Below are positions 1 to 7,784 of a stretch of 16,360 nucleotides of DNA, in pieces. The position numbers and the translations under genes are program-made. Within the stretch, counting starts at the first letter, position 1. Every line of letters starts with the position of its first letter. The DNA comes from Caldilinea sp. (lineage in GTDB: Bacteria > Chloroflexota > Anaerolineae > Caldilineales > Caldilineaceae). The DNA lies in assembly GCA_026389955.1 (NCBI GenBank), contig JAPLGY010000510.1, forward strand, positions 1 to 16,360, given 5' to 3'. The notes beneath the pieces were generated by a model that had not been told where the DNA came from, made no database searches, and saw only the letters and a list, made by a program, of their open reading frames with translations.

Positions 1-2401
1 CTACACCTTCACCCCCTGTAAAGAGATTTCCGGTTGCTGTGATTGCACCGCTGAACGATGTGATGTATGTGCCTAACCCGTACATACAGGTGTAACAGAA
101 CTTGGTGCGGATCAATAGACCGGCACCTGCTGGATTGGCCGTATCGCCATTTCCCACCGCAGGCAGCACATTGTTCACCACTGCGACGGTTGCCGCTGGA
201 CCGCTGACGCGTACACCATATACTGCTTGTATCAAGGATGGGCTAAGTATCCCCGTGACAGATAAATTGTTCTCAAAGACAACCGTTGTGCCGTTCAGGC
301 CCTCTGTAACCTCAGAATACTGAAGATCAATCAATGCAATTGGTCCCCGTGTCACCGACGCCAGATTTTGGCTGATGGTATTGTTGCGAATCTCAACACT
401 GGTAAAGGGATCATCGTACCAGCCCCACAAATAGATTGCCCTACCGGCGTAGTTCGCTGCATTGGTCAGCACATTGTCTGCAATCAACAGATTATGGCTG
501 CCAAACGTTGCATTATACCCTTGGACCTGGACACCCGCTCCACCTGCATTGAGCACTGTGTTCCCCGTGATCCTCATACCATTCTGTCCGTTTGCACTAT
601 ACAGTGCCCAGATACCTATATTTTCTACGGTATTGTTGGTGATCGCGCCATTTGTAACCTTAAAACTAACTTGAATCCCACGGCTCGTTGCATTGTTCCT
701 GCCGTTCACGTAGTTTTCATGGACGGTGATGTTTTCGTGTACACCGACATAGATCCGTACTGCTGTTTCATTCGTGCCGCTCCAACCATCAAAACGGTTG
801 TGCTCGATCGTCACATTGCGCAGTACATTCGGTGCCGCCCCATTGTCCGAGATACCTGTACCACCGATGTTGTCCACAACATTGTTCCGAATGACAATAT
901 TCTCCATTCCTTCACCGATATTTAAGTGAAAACCAAGTGTTACACCATTGCCAGTGACACGGAACCCGTCGAGTGTCACATTGTCAACACCCGTCCCGAT
1001 GTTGAATGCAGTCCCAGATGTCGGCGACACGACAGCCTCTACAACACGTGCCGGGTTGATGGCTGCCCGATTAGCCCCACTATTCGCAGAAATTCCAGCA
1101 TTCGGTCCAACAAGTGTCAACGACTTGGGAATGTTCACATTCTCGGTGTATGTCCCTGCTGCCACGAGCACCACATCGCTGCTATTCGCTGCGTTGATGG
1201 CGGCTTGGATCGTGGTGTAGGCACTTCCTACGGCGCTGCCGACCACGATCACTGCCTTGTCGGCAAACTGGAGTTTCTCGACACCGGTCACGCTGTCGTT
1301 GCCGTCCGGGCCATTCACCAGGACGTTGGTGCTGCTGAAGCTGAGGGTAGAGGCAGCGTAGTTGCCTGAGAAGAGTGCGGTGTCAGTTCCAGCACCGCCG
1401 ACGATCACGTCGTTGCCAGCCAAGGCTGATATCAGATCATCACCATTTTGTCCGTCAAGATAGTCAGTATTCGCTGATCCTGTCAGTGTGTTGGACGCAG
1501 AGCCACCTTGTCTGAAAATAGCGAGCGGATAGATACCCGTAAAAAGATTGTCGGTGAGGGTGTACGTTCCGCTCCCGCGCATGCGCAGAGCTTGGGACGA
1601 CGACTTGCCATTGAAGGTGTTCCCAGTGATCTGGTTGGTTCCTACCAAATCCAGCGTGACCAGGGTGTTGCCGTTCGTTGTCCCTGCGGCAATCGTTTCG
1701 ACTGTATTATTGGTGAACGTAAAATTCCCCGTATTTGTGGTGCCGCTCCCCCCACCAAACACGATTGCCTGCCGGGCAACATTGGGGACGGAAAATTGGT
1801 CACCCGTTGCAGGTTCGTCCCCTGTAAATGTTTTACCGATAAACTGATTGCGATGAATGGCAATGGTCTGATTATTGGCATTGTATTCACCCATCAAGGC
1901 GGCATCACCGATCGCCTCGATGGTATTCTCTTGGATTGTGATATTTGTTTGACTTCCCTGCAGATAGATTGCTGCTTTTTCGAGACCTGGGGTGCTGCCG
2001 TTGATCCCTTTGATATGAAAGCCTTGGATCGTCACCCCATTTCGCCCTGTCGTCAAGTGGACAGCACCCGGCTCAGAACCAGCGGCGTTTCCAACAATTA
2101 CAGTTGTTGCAGCACCAGCGCCACGTAAGATGATATTTTTGTTGATGGTCACATTCCCAGAATACGTGCCCGCCGCCACCTGGATCGTGTCGCCGGCGCT
2201 GGCGGCGGTAATCGCGGCCTGGATGGTCGTGTGATCACAGCCGGATTCGCAGACGGTCCGTGTGCTCTGTGCACTTGTCGACTGAACACTGGCGAGCGCA
2301 AGAAGCAACGCTGCCACTGCTGCCAGCAACCCACGCCACATCGTCTGTGGCGGTTTCTTTGAAATAGGTGCCCTTTTCGATTGTGTGTAAGAAGTGTGCA
2401 T
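1..2401 (-). CDS. Secreted right-handed beta-helix protein with internal RTX-like segment (3' end beyond the window)
   Basis: I translated this strand by hand and found 800 consecutive sense codons from the ATG at 2401 to the window edge, with no stop. An in-frame TAA lies just upstream and no earlier ATG follows it. AGGAAAGG lies about 14 nt before the start, a rather distant ribosome site. Residues 1-44 look like a long Sec signal peptide (KR and KK, then a hydrophobic core near 24-38, likely cut after TSA at 44). Two similar modules begin near residues 58 and 396, each with TTIQAAI and then VAAGTY, followed by N-rich strands such as NITIQENTI and NIVIRNNVV typical of parallel beta-helices. 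Residues 305-346 carry RTX-like GxxGxD turns (NGDD, AGND, GAGTD) followed by a VEKLQFAD segment common after RTX repeats. The product is probably exported and calcium-binding or carbohydrate-binding. No catalytic residues can be assigned. The C-terminus is not in the window. Confidence 0.88.
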   Translation of the reverse strand, partial: MHTSYTQSKRAPISKKPPQTMWRGLLAAVAALLLALASVQSTSAQSTRTVCESGCDHTTIQAAITAASAGDTIQVAAGTYSGNVTINKNIILRGAGAATTVIVGNAAGSEPGAVHLTTGRNGVTIQGFHIKGINGSTPGLEKAAIYLQGSQTNITIQENTIEAIGDAALMGEYNANNQTIAIHRNQFIGKTFTGDEPATGDQFSVPNVARQAIVFGGGSGTTNTGNFTFTNNTVETIAAGTTNGNTLVTLDLVGTNQITGNTFNGKSSSQALRMRGSGTYTLTDNLFTGIYPLAIFRQGGSASNTLTGSANTDYLDGQNGDDLISALAGNDVIVGGAGTDTALFSGNYAASTLSFSSTNVLVNGPDGNDSVTGVEKLQFADKAVIVVGSAVGSAYTTIQAAINAANSSDVVLVAAGTYTENVNIPKSLTLVGPNAGISANSGANRAAINPARVVEAVVSPTSGTAFNIGTGVDNVTLDGFRVTGNGVTLGFHLNIGEGMENIVIRNNVVDNIGGTGISDNGAAPNVLRNVTIEHNRFDGWSGTNETAVRIYVGVHENITVHENYVNGRNNATSRGIQVSFKVTNGAITNNTVENIGIWALYSANGQNGMRITGNTVLNAGGAGVQVQGYNATFGSHNLLIADNVLTNAANYAGRAIYLWGWYDDPFTSVEIRNNTISQNLASVTRGPIALIDLQYSEVTEGLNGTTVVFENNLSVTGILSPSLIQAVYGVRVSGPAATVAVVNNVLPAVGNGDTANPAGAGLLIRTKFCYTCMYGLGTYITSFSGAITATGNLFTGGEGV

Positions 2402-2611
2402 GATCGGTGATTCAACCTTTCCTGTCGACGGAATTACAGAGTGTTCCCATCCAGACTGCATCGAATATATCTATGGTGTACAGGCCCAACTGACCGGGGG
2501 ATTCCGGGTATTTCGACTACCTACAGTATCTGAACAAGGAGCCCTTTGGATACGGGCAAACGTTCTTTGTAGATGTCCTGAAAAATAGAAAGGGAGAAGG
2601 ACGTGTGGAAG

Positions 2612-4294
2612 CTACGGTTCGCCGGCCTCTGCGCCGATATAGCCCGCCGCCAATGCACGTGCGCGCAGTTGCCGGCGACGCACATCGCGTTCTGCAGGGT
2701 CGTAGGGCAGTTCAAAACATTTGAAGATGTGGCTGATGTAGTTGCGCACTGTAGGAGCCGACAGGTGCAGCTGCGCAGCGATCTCCTTGCGCGGGGCCCC
2801 GTGTACGAAAAGACCGAAGACAGCCACCAAGGTGGGGTTGGGGCTGTTGCGCTGCCCGGCTGTCATCAGCAGAGAGGTCAGATGGTTCAGCGACTCAGGA
2901 AGCAGCCGACGCTTGAGCAAGAGATCTACCAGCACTGCACGCACCGGCGGATCCAGCGCCTCGCCCAGCACAGTGAGCGGATCGCTCTCCAAAATTTCCA
3001 ACACATCTGCGGCTCGCTGTCGAACAGCCGGGTCCGCTGAAGTTTGCAGCGGCTTCATGGAGACGAGGGCCAACGCGCCCAGATGGCGGAGCAGGATCTG
3101 TTCTGCGATCTGGGCTTCGATCCCCTGCTGGAGGGCATGGGTACAGACCAGCGTCAGGGTCGGCGGATGCCACCAGTGCGGCAGATAGTCGATCCGCTGA
3201 TCGGCCATCCAGCCCAACGCACTCTGCAGCCCTTCTGCTGCCCGCACCGGCTCCGCTCTGCGCAGCCAGTGGGCAGCCAGATGCAGCCGGAGGGTGTTGG
3301 CAGCGACCAGATTGCCCGATTCCATGTAATAGGTCAAGGAACGTTGCAGCAGTTCCGTCGCTTCGTGTGTACGTCCGGTCAGGCTGTAAAGAACTGCCTG
3401 GACAACGCCCGCCGCGATTGCCTGACCCTGCTTCTGTGTCTGCAATGCCCTGTGCAGAAATTTGCGCGCTGCCCCGTAGTGCTCCTGCAAAATGGCCAGC
3501 CAGGCCTGCTGCACGTTGACCCAGCCCACAAATTGGCTGAACAGCGTCCCGTACGCCAGCCGCTCTGCCTGTTGATACCAGATCTGCGCTTTGCGATATT
3601 CACCCAGCGCCCGTTCGAGATTGCCGGCAACGACCCGGTTCTCTATACGCTGTTTTTGTTGGCCGGTCGCATCGGCCAACTCGACGGCCTGCTCGGCACA
3701 ACGCAAGGCTGTGGCCAGTTCCCCTCGATACCAGTTCCAGTGAGCGTTCTGGCGGAGAAGGGCGACACGGTAGGTTGTCCCAAGATCGATGGTCTGGAGC
3801 AGTTGTTCTGCCTGCCGCAGATAGGTGCCAGCCGATTGGTAGCGCCCGGTATGGTTGTGAAAGATGAACAGCAACAGCCAGGTCTCACAAAGTCCCTGCA
3901 TGTTTCCATGGGTTTCGTACAGACGCAGGGCCTGCAACGCCATCTCTTCTCCCTGCCGGTAGTACCCGATGTCAGGAGCCAATGTGGCCACCCGCAGCAG
4001 CGATTCCGCAGCCAACAACGTGTCGTTGACCTGCGGCAGCCATTCGCTCGCCATTTGCGCATAAAACTGCGCCATGGCTGCGTTTTCAAGGAGTTGGTAG
4101 AGGCGGATCAGCTCCAATACAGCCCGCTGCGCCTGCTCCATCTGCCTCTGCGCGACAGCGTAGAGGCGCAGCCGTTCCAGAGCAGCAATAGCGGCCGGAT
4201 GTTGGCCCTGTTCTTGCAGAGCCACCGCCTGCAGCCAGAGCAACTCCAACAAGTTCTGAGGATCCGGGTCTGTCAAAGGCAACGTAGGGCCCAT
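2612..4294 (-). CDS. TPR-repeat protein with C-terminal LuxR-type helix-turn-helix
   Basis: The product is about 560 aa. The frame is open further upstream to 4384, but the ATG at 4294 has a strong AGGAGG five bases before it, so I choose it. Most of the protein is helical tandem repeats of TPR type (for example the segments around AAIAALERLRLYA, EYRKAQIWYQQAERLA and AARKFLHRALQTQ). The last part, about residues 504-529, reads EIAAQLHLSAPTVRNYISHI, the recognition-helix pattern of LuxR/GerE-type DNA-binding domains. Unlike MalT-type regulators it has no visible P-loop ATPase domain and, unlike response regulators, no receiver domain. It is therefore probably a cytoplasmic transcription regulator that senses a partner protein or ligand through the TPR array. 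The next gene on the same strand is the beta-helix protein, 210 bp downstream, a possible target. The ligand is unknown. Confidence 0.85.
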   Translation of the reverse strand: MGPTLPLTDPDPQNLLELLWLQAVALQEQGQHPAAIAALERLRLYAVAQRQMEQAQRAVLELIRLYQLLENAAMAQFYAQMASEWLPQVNDTLLAAESLLRVATLAPDIGYYRQGEEMALQALRLYETHGNMQGLCETWLLLFIFHNHTGRYQSAGTYLRQAEQLLQTIDLGTTYRVALLRQNAHWNWYRGELATALRCAEQAVELADATGQQKQRIENRVVAGNLERALGEYRKAQIWYQQAERLAYGTLFSQFVGWVNVQQAWLAILQEHYGAARKFLHRALQTQKQGQAIAAGVVQAVLYSLTGRTHEATELLQRSLTYYMESGNLVAANTLRLHLAAHWLRRAEPVRAAEGLQSALGWMADQRIDYLPHWWHPPTLTLVCTHALQQGIEAQIAEQILLRHLGALALVSMKPLQTSADPAVRQRAADVLEILESDPLTVLGEALDPPVRAVLVDLLLKRRLLPESLNHLTSLLMTAGQRNSPNPTLVAVFGLFVHGAPRKEIAAQLHLSAPTVRNYISHIFKCFELPYDPAERDVRRRQLRARALAAGYIGAEAGEP

Positions 4295-4719
4295 CGTTGC
4301 CTCCTCTCCCTGCGGATCTGTCGGGGAAACAGAAAAACTGCTGTTCGGTCGGTGCTGTGCCGACACACAGCGGACCACGGCCAATTGTTATGCAAACAAC
4401 GAAATAGGTCGACGTCAACAGGGTGGTCGTAAATTTTCATAGCCTCACTCGGGTCTGGTCAGCTATTGGTCAAGCTGTCTTTCAAAATTTGAACAGCGCC
4501 AAAAACGAAATTTTATCTCCTATTTTTTTTTCAATTTTTATTGCAGTGTCGAAATTATATCAAAACTTTGGCGGATGTGCATACAATCCTCCGTCCTCCC
4601 GATGTCCCGCGTAGATGTCCTATTTTTGTCGATCGAACGGGTTGAGCTGCCTGTTTTGCGCAGGGAAGGTGCACCGCAGATGGGCGTCCTCGTATTTGCA
4701 CTTGCTGCGTCAATCCAGA
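4295..4719. other. AT-rich non-coding spacer between the TPR/LuxR gene and the tRNA promoter
   Basis: No convincing gene is present. The part near 4490-4570 is clearly AT-rich compared with its surroundings and contains a run of nine T at 4523-4531. It probably holds the promoter of the minus-strand regulator, but I found no hexamer pair with acceptable spacing. Short frames here have no ribosome site and no recognisable protein character. Confidence 0.5.
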
Positions 4720-4748
4720 TTGCATTCTGTGGGAAGTCGTTTTATAGT
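4720..4748 (+). promoter_or_regulatory. Sigma-70-type promoter for tRNA-Arg and probably the genes after it
   Basis: TTGCAT at 4720-4725 and TATAGT at 4743-4748 are separated by 17 bp, the optimal spacing for a housekeeping sigma factor. Transcription would start near 4755. A short perfect inverted repeat, GGTCAGTTGACC at 4756-4767, lies in the leader before the tRNA and could be an operator or simply a small hairpin. Confidence 0.65.
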
Positions 4749-4778
4749 AGAGTCAGGTCAGTTGACCAAAAACAATCC

Positions 4779-4854
<76 letters not shown>

Positions 4855-4898
4855 GTTTAGCGGACGACCTTTCATTTCAGGAAGAGGGGGGGGCTGGC

Positions 4899-5516
4899 AT
4901 GACAGAGCCAATCGTAATTAATGTCTGGTCAGACTTTGTCTGACCCTGGTGTTATCTTGTCGGCTCCAGTTTGGAGTTGCTCACCCAGTCTCACCCAGCA
5001 GCCCTGCCGCCGCTGAACGTCCGCTGGCGTTCTTTTGAGTTGCGACCCGCCGGTTCGCCGCCGCTGCCGCCCGACTACCTGGCCAAGATCGAAGCAGGTC
5101 GGCCGCGGCTGGCGGCTGTCGCTCGAGAAAGCTATGGGTTGACATTGAACCCAGGTCCGTTTGGGATCCGCAGCCGGCCTGCGTTGGTCGCTGAAAAATT
5201 TGCGGCCTCCGCAGGGTGTGGAGAGCGTTTCCACGACCGTCTCATGCATGCCTACTGGGCGCAGGCGTTGGATATCTCCGAGCGGGCGGTGTTGGTTGCG
5301 GTGGCTGACGAGTGTGGGCTCGACCGGGCTTCCTTGCTGGCTGCGCTGGATGACCCTCTCTTCGACCAACAGGTCCAGGATGATCTCGACACTGCCCGCC
5401 GCTACGGTCTGAACAGTGTGCCGGCATTGGTTTTTGCCGACCGCTATCTCGTCTCCGGCGCGCAGCCGGTCGATGTGTTGCGCAGCGTTGTGGAACAGAT
5501 TGTGCGGTCCGTATAG
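4899..5516 (+). CDS. DsbA/FrnE-like thiol oxidoreductase, probable selenoprotein with in-frame TGA at the active site
   Basis: Read through the TGA at 4941-4943, this is a 205-codon thioredoxin-fold protein of the DsbA family, FrnE-like branch (thiol-disulfide exchange, usually cytoplasmic in this branch; no signal peptide is visible). Residues 6-14 (VINVWSDFV) lead into x-P-W-C at 15-18, where x is the TGA and homologues have Cys. Family features continue in the same frame: VRWRSFELRP at 41-50, the helical insertion near 95-150, the cis-proline loop SVP at 173-175, and VSGAQP at 185-190. Only the TGA interrupts the frame. The ATG at 4899 follows AGGAAGAGG and a G-run. A TTG at 4971 could start a shorter product, but that would lack the whole active site. 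A hairpin suited to a bacterial SECIS lies just after the TGA. The alternatives are a nonsense mutation or a base-call error. Confidence 0.8.
4946..4988 (+). promoter_or_regulatory. SECIS-like hairpin after the in-frame TGA
   Basis: An 8-bp stem pairs 4961-4968 with 4972-4979 (six Watson-Crick and two G-U pairs) around the loop GTT at 4969-4971. If the closing A-T opens, the loop is AGTTT. A lower stem can pair CTGGTG (4946-4951) with CACCCAG (4982-4988) with one bulged C. The loop G is 25 nt after the last base of the TGA at 4943. Bacterial SECIS elements lie inside the coding sequence just after the UGA and need a G early in the apical loop, which this has. The fold was done by eye. Confidence 0.6.
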
Positions 5517-5576
5517 ACGAAGTGTTGCGGAGACTCACCCTTTTTTACCAAATTTCTGCAGTCAAGGAAACTACCC

Positions 5577-6404
5577 GTGCTTGTAGCCAACCCACGCGAA
5601 TTCTATCGTCAGATCTACACACAGCCTTTTGCTTTGCCCGCCTTCAACGTCTGCAACCTTGAGATGGCCAAGGCTGTCATCGAGGCGGCGATCGACGAGC
5701 ATGCTCCTGTGATCGTCCAGACGTACCCGGGCGATCTGGCCCATGCGGCCTTCGGCGAGGCCCCTGGCCCCTTGGCGCTTTTGATCCGGTCCATGGCGTC
5801 GGAGGCGCCAGTGCCTGTCATTTTGCATCTCGACCACGGCCCTGGGCTCGAATTCAACCTGCGCTGTCTGCGCGCCGGCTATAATTCGGTGATGTTCGAC
5901 GGCCATGCGCTGCCGCTGGCCGAGGCGATCGCTGAAACGGCTCTCATCTCCCGGGTCGCCCACGCCCTCGGGGCGGCGGTCGAAGGCGAACTGGGCACCT
6001 TCGGCGGCGGCCAGGGCAGCCTTGAATTCACGGACCCGGAGCAGGCCCCCAGCATGTTCGAGCAGGGCCAGGTCGATATGTTGGCTGTCTCCGTTGGCTC
6101 TGAACATGGCCAGGCCAGCCGGCTCGATCTCGAACTGCTCGCCGCCATCCGCGACAAGGCCCAAGGCCCGCTGGTCCTGCACGGCGGCAGCGGCATCCAT
6201 GAAGACGATGTCCATGCGGCGGTGCAACTGGGGGTCGTCAAAATCAACATCGGCGCGGCGATTGCACGCGCCTGGTGCGCCGGGTCGCGCGCCGCGCTCG
6301 ACGCCGGCGCCGACCACTACGGCGTGCTCAGCCAGTCCATGCAGAATGTGCGCCAGGTGGCACGCCATCGTCTGCAGCTGATGGGGGCCAGCGGTCGCGC
6401 CTGA
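5577..6404 (+). CDS. Class II fructose-bisphosphate/tagatose-bisphosphate aldolase family protein
   Basis: The 275-aa product is a zinc-dependent class II aldolase, which splits or forms ketose bisphosphates (dihydroxyacetone phosphate plus an aldehyde) in the cytoplasm. Family marks are in order: PAFNVCNLEM at 21-30, the HLDHG motif at 84-88 with catalytic Asp86 and zinc ligand His87, VEGELG at 135-140, VGSEHG at 173-178 with His177, LHGGSGI at 201-207 with His202, and KINI at 222-225 for phosphate binding. The start is GTG at 5577, preceded by AAGGA at a suitable distance. It lies 60 bp after the oxidoreductase on the same strand with no clear terminator, so the two may be cotranscribed. 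The exact substrate (fructose, tagatose or another sugar bisphosphate) cannot be told from sequence. The length is slightly below the usual 280-290 aa. Confidence 0.9.
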   Translation: MLVANPREFYRQIYTQPFALPAFNVCNLEMAKAVIEAAIDEHAPVIVQTYPGDLAHAAFGEAPGPLALLIRSMASEAPVPVILHLDHGPGLEFNLRCLRAGYNSVMFDGHALPLAEAIAETALISRVAHALGAAVEGELGTFGGGQGSLEFTDPEQAPSMFEQGQVDMLAVSVGSEHGQASRLDLELLAAIRDKAQGPLVLHGGSGIHEDDVHAAVQLGVVKINIGAAIARAWCAGSRAALDAGADHYGVLSQSMQNVRQVARHRLQLMGASGRA

Positions 6405-6440
6405 GATGTGCGTTCTGAAATAAACGCAGGCTGGAATCCC

Positions 6441-7535
6441 TCACCAGTCCAGCGACAACAGGCGGAGAAGTTCGTCGGGGGTTGTCGTGTTGCGCACACG
6501 GATGCGCGGCAGCTCGAACAGCGCTGAGTTGTCCAAGGTGCTGCCCTGACGAGTTGTCAGCCCGGCCCAGTAGTGTGCGCTGGAAAAGACGGCGATCGTG
6601 CGTGCGTCATACTCGCCGGCCGGATAGGAAATAAAACGAGGACGGATCCCCAATTCGTACTCGATCGTCTCCAGGCTGCCAAGCGCCTGCCAGACCAGAT
6701 AGTCGTCGTCCTGGCCAGCCAGGCTGACATGGTTGCGGCCATGCGACTCGATCGAGATGCCGGCCTGCACCATTTCACGGGCCATCTCCCAGGTCAAATA
6801 GGCTGGCCGCTCTTCGTCCATGAAGTCGGTCACGACAAAGATGGTCGCCTGCATCCCCCGCTCACGCAGCAACGGAAAGGCGTTTTCGTAGTTGTCCCGA
6901 TACCCGTCGTCGAAGGTGATCACCACCGGGCGTTCTGGCAGAGAAGTGCCGCGCTGCAGCGCATCGACCACTTGGGTCAGGTTGACGGTGGTATACCCTG
7001 CTGCCAACAGCCGGTCGAGATGGGCTGCAAAGAGATCGGGGGGCACCGACAGATCTTGCCGGTAGATATCGGCGTCGGGCGGCGGCTGGCTCAGATAGTG
7101 ATACATCAAAATCGGCACGCGCAGCCGGCGACTCAGACCGTCGGGCGTCGGCGCAGACAGTTGTGTCGGGGCAGGGGTCGGGGCAGGGGTCGGGGTCGGC
7201 AGCAAGTCAGCCAGTGAGCGAAGGGGGCTCTCCGGTGCTGCGTGTACAGAGAGCGCTGGCTGCGCCAGAGAGAAGGGGCGTGCGCTCGGTGTTGCCTCTG
7301 TGCTGTGAAGCTGCGTTGGGCTCTCCGGTGTTGGGCTCTCCGGTGTTGGGCTCTCCGGTGTTGGGCTCTCCGGTGTTGGGCTCCCCGGTGTTGGGCTCCC
7401 CGGTGTTGGGCTCCCCAGTGTTGGGCTCCCCAGTGTTGGGCTCTCCGGTGTTGGGGAGCCTGGCCCGCAGCTGCCCAGCAGCAGGGCAGCCAATATCCCC
7501 AGACAAACGCTGCCAGCCCGACACCACCTCCTCAT
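6441..7535 (-). CDS. Lipoprotein polysaccharide deacetylase (NodB domain) with Pro/Thr/Ser repeat linker
   Basis: From the ATG at 7535 the product is 364 aa. It begins with MRRW, a hydrophobic stretch and the lipobox LGSC (Cys23), so it is probably a lipid-anchored surface protein. A low-complexity linker of five-residue units (SPTPE, SPTLG, SPTPG) and a TPTPAPTPAP stretch follow. The carbohydrate esterase 4 domain then shows PILMYHYLS near 141-149, the TFDDGY motif at 207-212 (Asp209/Asp210), SHGRNH with metal-binding His265 and His269, and RPRFISYPAGEYD. It should remove acetyl groups from N-acetylhexosamine polymers such as peptidoglycan or exopolysaccharide. The frame is open to 7607, but the lipoprotein signal and a promoter directly before 7535 favour this start. 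It converges on the aldolase with a 36-bp gap. Confidence 0.9.
   Translation of the reverse strand: MRRWCRAGSVCLGILAALLLGSCGPGSPTPESPTLGSPTLGSPTPGSPTPGSPTPESPTPESPTPESPTPESPTQLHSTEATPSARPFSLAQPALSVHAAPESPLRSLADLLPTPTPAPTPAPTQLSAPTPDGLSRRLRVPILMYHYLSQPPPDADIYRQDLSVPPDLFAAHLDRLLAAGYTTVNLTQVVDALQRGTSLPERPVVITFDDGYRDNYENAFPLLRERGMQATIFVVTDFMDEERPAYLTWEMAREMVQAGISIESHGRNHVSLAGQDDDYLVWQALGSLETIEYELGIRPRFISYPAGEYDARTIAVFSSAHYWAGLTTRQGSTLDNSALFELPRIRVRNTTTPDELLRLLSLDW
7321..7455 (-). repeat. 15-bp minisatellite, nine tandem units, inside the deacetylase linker
   Basis: Nine consecutive 15-bp units are present, with plus-strand core CTCTCCGGTGTTGGG. The first four are identical, the next four carry CTCCCC with CGG or CAG variants, and the last returns to the first form. 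Each unit encodes five residues of SPTP-E/G/L type. As the unit length is a multiple of three, changes in copy number would keep the frame. Confidence 0.95.
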
Positions 7536-7541
7536 GTGCGC

Positions 7542-7571
7542 ATCATAGCACGGTTCAGAGCTGAAAGCCAA
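7542..7571 (-). promoter_or_regulatory. Promoter of the deacetylase gene, probably giving a leaderless transcript
   Basis: On the minus strand TTGGCT (7571-7566) is followed after 18 bp by TATGAT (7547-7542). Only six bases separate this -10 box from the ATG at 7535, so transcription would begin at or next to the A of the start codon. No Shine-Dalgarno sequence precedes this ATG, which agrees with a leaderless mRNA. Confidence 0.5.
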
Positions 7572-7631
7572 TGGCCCTGGCCGATGGAACGGCACCCCAG
7601 ACGTCATTTTGGATTGATTTTAGTGAAGTAA

Positions 7632-7660
7632 TTGACAAATTCCGTTGTTTGACCTATCAT
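7632..7660 (+). promoter_or_regulatory. Sigma-70-type promoter of the RpiR-family regulator
   Basis: A consensus TTGACA at 7632-7637 is followed after exactly 17 bp by TATCAT at 7655-7660. The start would be near 7667, leaving a leader of about 118 nt before the ATG at 7785. The leader contains GAGGAG followed by a three-codon ATG frame ending at 7741. Confidence 0.75.
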
Positions 7661-7784
7661 GATGGAGGAGAATTGAGAAGTTGGCTCGAATAAGTTCGTT
7701 TGTGCCTGTTCCCTGCGAGGAGAAAATCGATGGTTCAATAGACAAAAAAAGAGCATATCACTCATACATTCTAGGGGGGGCCAG

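Noticed and set aside
368..1369. Plus-strand open frames across the left end
   Set aside because: They are antisense to the continuous 800-codon beta-helix frame on the minus strand and show no family character.
3044..4432. Long plus-strand open frame (462 codons) opposite the TPR/LuxR gene
   Set aside because: It is antisense to a well-supported protein, has no recognisable domain and no ribosome site, and has the Gln/Arg/Cys-rich composition of a GC-rich shadow frame.
4971..5516. Oxidoreductase starting at TTG 4971
   Set aside because: This start would remove the first beta strand and the whole active site, and there is no good ribosome site before it. It is an artefact of treating TGA as stop.
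5517..5576. Terminator between the oxidoreductase and aldolase
   Set aside because: There is a six-T run but no stable GC-rich hairpin directly before it.
7321..7455. CRISPR array
   Set aside because: The units are 15 bp, directly adjacent without spacers, and coding.
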